DNA from: CAWGYT01 sp963826795
GTDB taxonomy: Bacteria; Planctomycetota; Planctomycetia; Pirellulales; Pirellulaceae
DNA length: 64,000 nucleotides
Assembly (NCBI GenBank): GCA_963826795.1
Contig: CAWGYT010000003.1
Coordinates: 1-64,000 of the forward strand
Direction of reading: 5' to 3'
The position numbers were made by a program, and so were the translations under genes. Shown here one piece after another: positions 56,589-64,000 of the stretch. Every line of letters starts with the position of its first letter. Position 1 is the stretch's first letter. The notes beneath the pieces were generated by a model that searched no databases, had not been told where the DNA came from, and was given only the letters and a program-made list of their open reading frames with translations.

Positions 56589-56762
56589 ATGCAGATGGAC
56601 GATCGTAGGGATCCACCGGCGGCGGCGGCCCGTGACACGATCCTCCGCCCCTCGCAGGACGACCGGAACCGCGACGAGAAACGATTGACGATTGCACTCG
56701 GTATTTTAGGCTCAGGAGGCTTCGTGATTGCCGCGATCATCTGGTGGCAACTGCTGAGCTAA
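56589..56762 (+). CDS. Small predicted single-helix membrane protein
   Basis: A 57-residue reading (MQMDDRRDPPAAAARDTILR and onward) ends with a single hydrophobic segment, LTIALGILGSGGFVIAAIIWWQLLS shortened here to GILGSGGFVIAAIIWW. The charged N-terminus and C-terminal helix resemble a tail-anchored protein. There is no strong ribosome-binding site, and an alternative start is two codons later. It is 88 bases upstream of the CsrA-receiver gene on the same strand. No family recognised. Confidence 0.35.
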   Translation: MQMDDRRDPPAAAARDTILRPSQDDRNRDEKRLTIALGILGSGGFVIAAIIWWQLLS

Positions 56763-56850
56763 CTAAACGATGTCAATTGGGCTGCACTTCAAGGAGAGAG
56801 CGGAGCGGTCCGCTCGACAGGATGTCATTTTCGCTACAAGGAGTCTCAAC

Positions 56851-57564
56851 ATGCTAGTTCTTTCACGTGAGATGGGCGAGTCGATCGTGCTGCCGGAGTA
56901 CCGCACCCGCCTCACAATTCTGCGCGTCGGCGGTCAGCGAGTTAGAATCGGAATTGACGCGCCCCCCGAAGTCGGCGTGCACCGCGAAGAGACGTGGCAG
57001 CGGATTTGCCAGCGCAACCGCGAAGTGGCTCAGTTACCCGCCTGCGTCAACGGCCGCCTGGAAGTACTCTGGCTGGACGACGGTCGCTCTCCGCCGGAAG
57101 ATGTAGTTGCCGACTCGACAGTGGACTATCGTGTTCGGTTCAACGTCGTGCAGACGATCGGTGCGTGTGTCGAAAGCTTGACCAAGTCGCGTACTGACCT
57201 GCTGGTGCTTGACGTCGACGCCGTGCAAAAACAGCCAAATTCTGTGCTCCAGTTCTTGCGTCGCGACAAAGACCTGGCGTTGATACCCGTCATTCTCGTC
57301 GGTGAATCAATGGCGTCGACCGCACCGTATATCGGGGGCGTTACCATCTTGGATCGACTCAACAAGCCTATCTCTCGACAGCAACTGGCACGCGGTGTTC
57401 AAGCGTTATTTTCCTACAGCGTTTGGCGGGAGGCACTCGGTCGAGAGGAGTGGCATGGTGACGACGATGAACCATCCACGGATGGTATGCCCAACGCAGG
57501 CGTCGCGCTGAGGAGTTTGGAGCCAGCTTCGGTCGAGGCAGTAGATAACAGCTTATTCGGTTGA
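56851..57564 (+). CDS. CsrA-receiver fusion protein
   Basis: A protein of 237 residues. ATG at 56851 has AAGGAG eight bases upstream. Residues 1-55 are a full CsrA: MLVLSREMGESIVLPE, TILRVGGQRVRIGIDAPPEV and the RNA-contact motif VHREE at 43-47. Residues 70-190 resemble a response-regulator receiver: the acidic pair D76-D77 in EVLWLDDG, a candidate phosphoacceptor D121 in LLVLDVDA, and K172 in DRLNKPIS, though the usual Thr/Ser after PVILVG is not obvious. The C-terminal 45 residues are acidic and low-complexity. CsrA normally is a 60-residue free-standing post-transcriptional regulator, so the fusion suggests a signal-controlled RNA binder. It is followed by a hemerythrin-like gene. Confidence 0.88.
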   Translation: MLVLSREMGESIVLPEYRTRLTILRVGGQRVRIGIDAPPEVGVHREETWQRICQRNREVAQLPACVNGRLEVLWLDDGRSPPEDVVADSTVDYRVRFNVVQTIGACVESLTKSRTDLLVLDVDAVQKQPNSVLQFLRRDKDLALIPVILVGESMASTAPYIGGVTILDRLNKPISRQQLARGVQALFSYSVWREALGREEWHGDDDEPSTDGMPNAGVALRSLEPASVEAVDNSLFG

Positions 57565-57604
57565 ATATCCCGTTCATCTCCTGAGCTTCTCGGAGAGCGA
57601 TCAC

Positions 57605-58195
57605 ATGACCGCACGTTTTCGGCGAATCCGATTCGATACCGAGTCTGCTCATGTTGGCAAGGGAGCTAGGCGTCGCGGCGCCCGCCCAGATGCGGGTAAT
57701 CCGCGCTCGATGCTCGAGCGTCGCGTCGAGGGTCACGCGACGACGATCCATCCTGCGTTCTTCTACGAAATCAGGGCCGACACAACGTGTCTCAAGCGGT
57801 TACTTGCACAGCTAGAGATTCTCGTTTCGATGCGGCCATTCGGACTCGATCACTTTGCGTCACTCGCGCAGGTGCTGGGAGCTTGTCGAGATCAGCTTGC
57901 ATTTCAATTCTTGTTGGAAGAGGCCTACGGTTACTTCGACGACGCGATCGCCGAGGCACTACATCTGTCAGCCAAGGCCGCGACGCTTCTGGATGAGCAT
58001 GTCCCATTGTTTGACGAGATCTGCGACCTCGCGACAAGAGCCGTGGAGGTTGTGGAAAAGAACCCACGTCTGCGCGTTGTCGCCGCGCTGCGGCGAGATG
58101 CGCGAGAATTCGCGCGTTGTTTACGTGCGCACGAACGCTTGGAAAACCAGATGATTCAAGAAGCATGTAGCGTCGATCTGGGTGTTGGCGACTGA
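57605..58195 (+). CDS. Hemerythrin-like domain protein
   Basis: A protein of 196 residues; ATG at 57605 after GGAGAG. The first 50 residues are basic and disordered. The helical part carries QLAFQFLLEEAYGYFDDAIA, TLLDEHVPLFDEICDL with H132, and RAHERLENQMIQEACSVDLG with H176 and E180 (HxxxE). The C-terminal LGVGD is common in planctomycete hemerythrin-like proteins. Several expected His residues of a classical diiron site are not obvious, so metal binding is uncertain. It lies 40 bases after the CsrA-receiver gene and is probably co-transcribed; hemerythrins commonly sense or carry oxygen or nitric oxide. Confidence 0.65.
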   Translation: MTARFRRIRFDTESAHVGKGARRRGARPDAGNPRSMLERRVEGHATTIHPAFFYEIRADTTCLKRLLAQLEILVSMRPFGLDHFASLAQVLGACRDQLAFQFLLEEAYGYFDDAIAEALHLSAKAATLLDEHVPLFDEICDLATRAVEVVEKNPRLRVVAALRRDAREFARCLRAHERLENQMIQEACSVDLGVGD

Positions 58196-58539
58196 GAATT
58201 CAGTTCATCGCCGTGGGTTTGGGAAAACGCCGTGGGTTTGGGAAAACGGTCAGGTCCCAAACGTGCGAAGCACGCAAATGGCCGTCCCGGCTCTTGGGAC
58301 GTGACTCCTTCGCCAACGCACGTCAATCGCCGTCCAGCACAGGCTTCGCGGGAACGCGATCCTAGCCATGGCGCGTCTGGGGGTAACTCGCCTCAAACTC
58401 GGCGACATGTCCGTTTTGGCGCATATTGAAGTCCAGCCAATCCGAGTCGTGAAAATCCTGAGCAGACCCGCTACCCCCGGTCGGATGAAACCTCATCAAA
58501 TGCGTTCCGCCATCACCTTCCCTTAGGCCAGACGCCATG
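58196..58539. other. Intergenic, with a short tandem duplication
   Basis: CGCCGTGGGTTTGGGAAAA is repeated in tandem at about 58209-58246. No gene or terminator is evident. Confidence 0.4.
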
Positions 58540-58554
58540 CGCTGCATGATCGAC

Positions 58555-58798
58555 CGGTGTCCCTTCTCCCCAACGCGGGAGAAGGTGACAACCGTGTGTC
58601 CCTTCTTTCCAACGCGGGAGAAGGTGGCCGAAGGCCGGATGAGGGGGGCGGGCAGCGGTCAACGCGGCGAACCCTCACCCGCCCGGGCCCCGCAAGCGGG
58701 CCCCAGCCGACCTCTCCCGGCCGCGGGAGAGGTGACAACCGTGTGTCCCTTCTCCCCAACGCGGGAGAGGTGACAACCGTGTGTCTCTCCCCAACGCG
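58555..58798. repeat. 147-bp tandem repeat, left block
   Basis: Units contain CCAACGCGGGAGAAGG, a GC-rich palindrome GCGGGCAGCGGTCAACGCGG and GGGCCCCGCAAGCGGGCCCC. CCAACGC anchors at 58609 and 58756 are 147 bases apart; a short extra anchor is at 58570. It is continuous with the right block except for the IS insertion. Confidence 0.75.
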
Positions 58799-60169
58799 CA
58801 TTGGTATCTACACAAATCCGAGAATGTGTTAAACCTTACTGGATGGGATTTTACTACCGCCGATGGACCGGCGACTGCAATTGCGTTATGTCCAGTTGGT
58901 ACAAGAGCATATGAGTTCGTCAACGCGAAATGCGGCAGGGCCATCGTTGCTCCCCGGTCAGGCAACGGCGGCCGCAGCAACGCAGGCGGCTTGGCGTTTT
59001 TTCAACAACGACCGAGTGGAAATGGCCACTCTTGCCGAGCCTCTTCGGGAGGCTGGACGTGTTGCTGCCGCACAAAGCCGGTCGGATTTTGTGCTTTTGG
59101 TCCACGATTGGAGCAAGCTGGATTACAGCAAGCACACCGCGAAACAGGACCTTCGGCAACTCACGCATGAGAATGACATTGGCTATGACCTGACGACTGC
59201 ATTGCTGGTTGACGCTCATAACGGTAGTCCTTTGGCTCCGATGCAAATGCATGTCAAAACTGCAGATACGGTGTACAGCACGGCCGAACATGTCCCGCAC
59301 CTAGGCGATCATCATCTCGATCAAATTGAACCCACCATGGAGGAGGTTGAGAACTGGAATTTACCTCGACGGGTTGTGCATGTCATCGACCGTGAGGGTG
59401 ATTCGTTGGGTGATTTTCGGCGTTGGGATGAACTGGGACACAAGTTCCTCGTCCGCGCTGATGATCGTCGGGTCCTCTGGAAAGAAGAATCGTGGCTGAT
59501 TTCTGAGATCGCTGACCACTTTGATCGAGAAGTTCTTTTCCAGGATATCGGTGAGGCGTCGTATCACGGAAAGATGGTTCGGCAAGAGGTCGCTGAAGCA
59601 CACATTGTTCTTCATCGTCCTCACAAAACACGCGTTGATGGCAAGCAATATGACGTGCCTGGCCGCGCGTTGCCAATGCGTTTGGTGGTCACGCGTTTGC
59701 TCGATGAGGAAGGCTACATCCTTGCCCAATGGACGCTGCTTACTAATCTGTTTGGCAATGTAAACGCCGATCAGATCGCTCTTTGGTACTACTGGCGTTG
59801 GAAAATCGAGGGTTTCTTCAAGCTTTTAAAGAGTCACGGTCAGGAATCCGAACACTGGCTTCAGGAAACAGGTGCTGCGATCACTCGCCGTCTGCTGGTC
59901 GCAGCGATGGCATGTGTCGTTGTTTGGCAGTTGGAGCGAGACGAATCTCCCGAAGCCGAACAAGCCAAAGCAATTCTGATGCGACTCAGCGGTCGCAGCA
60001 CAAAACGCACTCGTCCTTACACGGCTCCGGCACTGCTGGCCGGATACATGGCACTGCTTTCAATCACCGATCTGATTGAGAACACCGACTGCGATCTGCG
60101 GACGCTACAAAAACTGGCCAAAACCGCGATACCCTTTCTAAACACTTCATAGTTGTGTAGATACCAATG
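58799..60169 (+). mobile_element. IS4-family insertion sequence with 8-bp target duplication
   Basis: The element is 1,371 bp. Terminal inverted repeats are 17 bp: CATTGGTATCTACACAA at 58799-58815 and its exact inverse at 60153-60169. CCAACGCG occurs directly outside both ends (58791-58798 and 60170-60177), a target duplication. It landed inside the 147-bp repeat array. The transposase is intact, so it is potentially active. Confidence 0.9.
58863..60152 (+). CDS. IS4-family transposase
   Basis: An intact protein of 429 residues. DDE residues: first Asp in FVLLVHDWSKLDYSKH, second in VVHVIDREGDSLGDF, and the catalytic Glu in the family signature YYWRWKIEGFFKLLK, which fits Y-(2)-R-(3)-E-(6)-K. 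An N-terminal DNA-binding region (AAWRFFNNDRVEMATLAEPL) is typical of IS4. The stop at 60152 is one base before the right terminal repeat. The first ATG, 58863, lies 64 bases inside the left end. No frameshift. Confidence 0.94.
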   Translation: MDRRLQLRYVQLVQEHMSSSTRNAAGPSLLPGQATAAAATQAAWRFFNNDRVEMATLAEPLREAGRVAAAQSRSDFVLLVHDWSKLDYSKHTAKQDLRQLTHENDIGYDLTTALLVDAHNGSPLAPMQMHVKTADTVYSTAEHVPHLGDHHLDQIEPTMEEVENWNLPRRVVHVIDREGDSLGDFRRWDELGHKFLVRADDRRVLWKEESWLISEIADHFDREVLFQDIGEASYHGKMVRQEVAEAHIVLHRPHKTRVDGKQYDVPGRALPMRLVVTRLLDEEGYILAQWTLLTNLFGNVNADQIALWYYWRWKIEGFFKLLKSHGQESEHWLQETGAAITRRLLVAAMACVVVWQLERDESPEAEQAKAILMRLSGRSTKRTRPYTAPALLAGYMALLSITDLIENTDCDLRTLQKLAKTAIPFLNTS

Positions 60170-60560
60170 CCAACGCGGGAGAAGGTGGCCGAAGGCCGGA
60201 TGAGGGGGGCGGGCAGCGGTCAACGCGGCGAACCCTCACCCGCCCGGGCCCCGCAAGCGGGCCCCAGCCGACCTCTCCCGGCCGCGGGAGAGGTGACAAC
60301 CGTGTGTCCCTTCTCCCCAACGCGGGAGAAGGTGGCCGAAGGCCGGATGAGGGGGGCGGGCAGCGGTCAACGCGGCGAACCCTCACCCGCCCGGGCCCCG
60401 CAAGCGGGCCCCAGCCGACCTCTCCCGGCCGCGGGAGAGGTGACAACCGTGTGTCCCTTCTCCCCAACGCGGGAGAAGGTGGCCGAAGGCCGGATGAGGG
60501 GGCTCCTCCCGCGACCAAATGCTCCGCCCTCACCCGCCCGCGGGTTGAGCGACGATCGGG
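60170..60560. repeat. 147-bp tandem repeat, right block
   Basis: CCAACGCG anchors at 60170, 60317 and 60464 are each 147 bases apart. The first two units are complete and nearly identical; the third ends about 60530 in a different sequence. Each unit has two hairpin-forming sequences: CTTCTCCCCAACGCGGGAGAAGG and CCTCTCCCGGCCGCGGGAGAGG shortened to CTCTCCCGGCCGCGGGAGAG. Confidence 0.8.
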
Positions 60561-60902
60561 AATCATCACACGCAGCAACGAAAAAAGGGCCCGCTGCCTG
60601 CAAAACCAGGAAGCGGGCCTTCTCGGTCGAGTGACGTGTCAGCGGAGAGTCGACGCCCTGAGTCGACAAAAGCCGAGGTCACCGTCTGGGGCGTAGCGAC
60701 CGCAGATCCGCTGCTCACGCTGGCGGCACGCAACTCAGATCAAGCCGACTACGATTAGAAGTACACGGCTAAGTCGCTGAGCGGCACTTGGAAAGCGGGG
60801 AATCGCCCTGTACGGTATAACGGTCGTCCGCGATCGATACGTTCGAGGCCGGCACGCAGATCCCGGCAGGTCGTGGATGGATGCCAACCCGGAGAAACAA
60901 TC
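60561..60902. other. Intergenic, no gene
   Basis: This region lies between the repeat array and the propeller gene. It shows no credible open frame. GGCCCGCTGCCTGC followed by GCGGGCCTTCTC at about 60587-60621 can form an imperfect stem. Confidence 0.35.
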
Positions 60903-62262
60903 ATGGTTCAAATCGGTGGTCGGATCACGTTGGCAATCACGTTGGCAATCAAGTTGGCAATCACGTTGGCAATCACGTTGGCAACGGCTTCGCTGCACGC
61001 CGATGCGGTGGCCCAATCCATCGACGAAGATTGGCCTGGCTTCCGAGGGCCCGGCAAGATGGGCATCAGCCGCGCCACCGACTTACCGCTTGCGTGGAGC
61101 AACGACGCGGGCCTTGCCTGGAAGACGCCCTTGCCCGGTCCCGGGGCTTCAAGTCCGATCGTCAGCGGCGACCACATCTATCTGACTTGCTATACCGGAT
61201 ACCTCGTTCCGGGCGAGCCAGAGGGGAGCCTGGATGACTTGGTACGGCATCTCGTCTGCTTCGCACGGGACGATGGTTCGATTCTCTGGACCAAGTCAGT
61301 CAAGGCGGCGTTGCCCGAGGAGGACCGCATTCGCGATCACGGGTACGCTGCGAATACCCCGGCTGCCGATGCGGAACGAGTCTATGCGTTCTTCGGAAAA
61401 TCGGGCGTCTTTGCATACGACCATCAGGGAAACGAATTGTGGCACGCCGACGTGGGAGCGACGACCAGCGGCTGGGGAACCGCTGCCTCGCCGGTTCTGT
61501 ATCAAGATCAGGTGTTCATCAATGCCAGTGTCGAGAGTGAGTCACTGATTGCATTGGATCGACGCACGGGCAAGGAGATCTGGCGCGTCGGCGGGATCAA
61601 GGAGGCTTGGAATACTCCGCTGATTGTCCATCCGGATTCAGCGGGGCGCAATCAGCGGTGCGCAATCAGCGGGCGCGGAATCGGTTGGCCCGGAACTGGT
61701 GGTCGGGATTCACGGTAAAGTGCTGGCCTTCGATCCCGCTTCCGGTGAACCGCTCTGGAACTGCGATACGGAGATCTCGTGGTACATGGTTCCCTGCCCC
61801 GTCGCTGCAAACGGAGTCGTGTATTTTCTCGGAGGTCGCTCCGGGACCGCAGTGCTCGCCGTTCGAGCGGGTGGACGCGGCGATGTGACTGCGACCCACC
61901 GTCTGTGGACAAGTAACAAGGGCTCCAACGTCACTTCGCCCGTGTATCACGACGGCCATCTCTACTGGATGCACGAGAACCTCGGCATTGCCTACTGCGC
62001 GCGTGCGGACAGCGGCGAGCTGGTTTACGAGCAGCGCATGGAAGGTGTCGGCCAGGTTTACGCTTCGACGCTCATGGCCGATGGTCGGCTGTACTATCTC
62101 AACCGCTCGGGACGGATGTTCGTGTTGGCAGCCCAACCTGAATTCAAATTGCTGCGCACAAACTCGCTGGAGGATGGCGGTCAGTTCAACGCCAGCCCCG
62201 CCGTGCTCGGCAAGCGAATTCTGCTGCGATCTGACAAGTTTCTGTATTGTATCGGCAACTGA
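60903..62262 (+). CDS. Secreted PQQ-type beta-propeller protein (frame broken near 61650)
   Basis: About 450 residues after correction. The ATG at 60903 follows CCGGAGAAAC. The signal peptide is built from a 12-base repeat giving ITLA five times. The propeller includes DWPGFRGPGKMGIS, LAWKTPLPGPGASSPIVSGD, GSILWTKSVKAALPEEDRIR, ANTPAADAERVYAFFGKSGV and IALDRRTGKEIWRV, then in the other frame VVGIHGKVLAFDPASGEPLW, MVPCPVAANGVVYFLGGRSG and QFNASPAVLGKRILLRSDKF. These are BamB/PQQ-repeat blades. The break sits at a 13-base tandem duplication, GCGCAATCAGCGG at 61646-61658 and 61660-61672. Exported; role unknown. The next gene is pta. Confidence 0.82.
60926..60985 (+). repeat. 12-bp minisatellite in signal-peptide coding region
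   Basis: Five copies of CACGTTGGCAAT (one with A for C, the last ending in C) encode an ITLA-type repeat, the hydrophobic core of the signal peptide. Gain or loss of a unit keeps the frame. Confidence 0.8.
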
Positions 62263-62534
62263 ATCGAAACGCCGAATACGCGAGGACAAAAACGGGTGGA
62301 CGAAAGAACGGGAGGGCGAGGCTCCCGCCAAGCGGCATCCCCGCCAAGCCGCGTCGCGTCGGATAACTCAGACTTCCGTTGAAGTCGAGGCTTCTTTTTG
62401 CGCGCTGAACGGCGGAAGTTGTTGCCCCGGGGGGCTTGCCGCACGATTGCGACGTCCAGTTGCGATGGCTACCATAAGGTGACCTGATTGGCGATCGGGC
62501 TCGGTCAGGAAGCACACCAAACGGGACAAATATC
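62263..62534. other. Intergenic upstream of pta
   Basis: No gene recognised; it should hold the pta promoter. Confidence 0.4.
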
Positions 62535-63518
62535 GTGCTGGAAAGATTCGTGGAACAAGCGCGGCGAAACGTGCGCCGGGTCGTCCTGCCGGAGGGAAGT
62601 GACGCGCGGATCATCGCGGCGGCACGGAAGCTGAAAGACGCGAAGATTGCCGAACCGATCGTTCTCGGGACGGCCGAACAGATTCGGGCGGCGGTTGCTC
62701 AGGCAGGTGTCGACACCGGAGGGGATCGAGACGGTCGATCCTCGCGATAAGCGATCGGCTGGAGGCCTACGTTTCGGCTTACGTTGGACGTCGCGAGATT
62801 GGCGAGAACATCGCCCGTCGCATGGTGCGGAAACCTTTGATCTTCGGCGGAATGATGGTTGCCTGCGACGATGCCGCTGCCATGGTCGCCGGCGTCTCGT
62901 CCGCCACGGCCAACGTGATTCAGGCGGGCGCGGTCACGGTCGGGCTGGCACCCGGTTTGCAAACGGTTTCCAGCTTCTTCCTGATGGTATTTCCCAAGCT
63001 TCGGGGAAAGACCGAACCAGGCGCTGATCTTTGCCGATTGCGCCGTCAACGTGCAGCCGACTCCCGAACAACTGGCCGACATCGCGCTGGCGACTCGAGA
63101 CACGGCTGCCAAACTGCTGGCGGAAGAGCCGCGGGTCGCTCTGCTTTCGTTCTCGACTCAAGGAAGCGCGGCGCACGATCTGGTGGACAAAGTGACGGCG
63201 GCCCTGAGCATCGTCAGGCAGCGCGACGCAGGGGCGATGATCGATGGCGAGTTTCAATTGGACTCGGCCGTCGTGCCGGAGGTTGCGGCCAAGAAAGTGA
63301 AGACCGACAGTCCCGTGGCCGGGCGGGCGAACGTGCTGATTTTCCCGGACCTGAATGCGGGAAACATCGGCTACAAGCTGGCCCAGCATCTGGCAGGCGC
63401 TCGAGCCATCGGGCCCGTGCTGCAAGGATTTGCCAAACCGTTCAGCGATCTGTCACGCGGAGCCAGCGTGGATGATATCATGGCGACAACGGCGATCGTG
63501 TTGGCGATGGCCGACTGA
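62535..63518 (+). CDS. pta: Phosphate acetyltransferase (frame broken two or three times)
   Basis: About 325 residues. GTG at 62535. The text RRNVRRVVLPEGSDARIIAA, KLKDAKIAEPIVLGTAEQIR is in the first frame. RREIGENIARRMVRKPLIFG, DAAAMVAGVSSATANVIQAG, LAPGLQTVSSFFLMVFP is in a second frame (from about 62770). ADCAVNVQPTPEQLADIALA, LSFSTQGSAAHDLVDKVTAA, DGEFQLDSAVVPEVAAKKVK, NVLIFPDLNAGNIGYKLAQH is in a third (from about 63010). These are hallmark Pta segments in the correct order and length. Converts acetyl-CoA and phosphate to acetyl phosphate. Because the protein is usually important and all segments are kept, base errors are likelier than decay. ackA follows. Confidence 0.88.
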
Positions 63519-63647
63519 GTCGCTCGCGTTTCTACAAGCACGATCCGTCGGTGTCGATGCTTCGACGCCTGGACGACATCGCGTTCACGGCCTACGCGCT
63601 GTCTGTCCCGCAGAAGCTCAACCTACCCGCAGGCCTCAACGTTCCAT

Positions 63648-64000
63648 GAACATTCTGGTTGTCAACTGTGGAAGTTCGTCGATCAAATACCAGTTGTACG
63701 AGATGCCAGGCCAGCATGTGTTGGCCAAGGGGATCGTCGAACGGATTGGCGAGCCGGGGGCGGCGCTGGACCATCAAGTGGGCGACGATCACCAGCGTCG
63801 CGAACTGGCCATCCCCGACCACGAAGCGGGGATGCAGTTGATTCTGGAGCAGTTGGCACAGGACGGCGCTGGCGCGACCGGCCGTGTCGATGCGGTGGGT
63901 CACCGCGTGGTGCACGGTGGCGAGGCATTTACGGGGTCGGTCCTAATCGATAAGGACGTGCTGTCTGCGGTCGAACGGTGTGCCGAGCTGGCTCCGCTGC
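63648..64000 (+). CDS. ackA: Acetate kinase, 5' part (runs off the window)
   Basis: ATG at 63648. The first 117 residues are read without a stop to the window end. They begin MNILVVNCGSSSIKYQLYEM, the phosphate/ATP-binding opening of acetate kinases, and contain VDAVGHRVVHGGEAFTGSVL with the conserved catalytic-region arginine and histidine and LIDKDVLSAVERCAELAPL. Follows pta by 129 bases on the same strand, the normal Pta-AckA pairing that makes ATP and acetate from acetyl phosphate. The remaining two thirds lie downstream. Confidence 0.95.

Overview
The window looks like a chromosomal segment of a Planctomycetota bacterium, probably Pirellulales-like. The evidence is an ECF sigma factor translationally coupled to a Ser/Thr kinase-WD40 receptor, two DUF1080 proteins, a giant secreted GEVED/FG-GAP protein with an LEPR-XLL-like N-terminus and a dockerin-like tail, several PD40/WD40 beta-propeller proteins, a RAYT transposase and GGGGTCAG-type palindromic repeats. 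GC is high throughout. No rRNA, tRNA or CRISPR array was recognised.

Layout. 1-8564: most of a cyclic beta-1,2-glucan synthase (NdvB/ChvB type, GT84+GH94), broken by many frameshifts. 8684-8820: a 137-bp palindromic MITE-like repeat, with a second copy at 39834-39969. 9242-13311: Ser/Thr kinase-WD40 and its ECF sigma factor. 13487-16107: a frameshifted IS1634-like transposase. 16360-19469: a short domain fragment, an AlkB-like dioxygenase, and a RAYT transposase between perfect 21-bp inverted repeats. 19645-26830: a 2,395-codon secreted repeat protein. 27148-30996: decayed or truncated PD40, RAYT, MarR and 4Fe-4S genes plus a PD40 protein. 31453-32463: alcohol dehydrogenase. 32646-36181 and 41336-41634: one full group II intron and three relics, with a kinase fragment between them. 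36391-39706: BlaI repressor and M56 peptidase-like sensor with a promoter/operator. 39998-45380: a lipoprotein and an ABC-2/HlyD exporter. 46216-52185: esterase, two DUF1080 proteins, a PL11 rhamnogalacturonan lyase and a membrane protein. 52850-58195: NtrC-type regulator and histidine kinase, a CsrA-receiver fusion and a hemerythrin-like protein. 58540-60560: a 147-bp tandem repeat split by an IS4-family element. 60903-64000: a PQQ-type beta-propeller, pta and the start of ackA.

How the genes work together. Four regulatory modules can be read: sigma factor/kinase; BlaI/M56; kinase/NtrC; and CsrA-receiver. Polysaccharide genes (glucan synthase, DUF1080, PL11, esterase) fit an exopolysaccharide and plant or algal glycan lifestyle. 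Pta-AckA provides acetyl-phosphate/acetate overflow.

Caution: about a dozen genes, including the normally conserved pta, carry single-base frame breaks, often two compensating ones in the same gene. Much of this is probably consensus sequence error (for example an environmental or long-read assembly). The kinase fragment, MarR/4Fe-4S, TspO and intron relics look like genuine decay. The most unusual features are the CsrA-receiver fusion, the group II introns that appear to target the CTGA/CCCC end of the palindromic repeats, and the regular 1,518-bp super-repeat of the giant protein.
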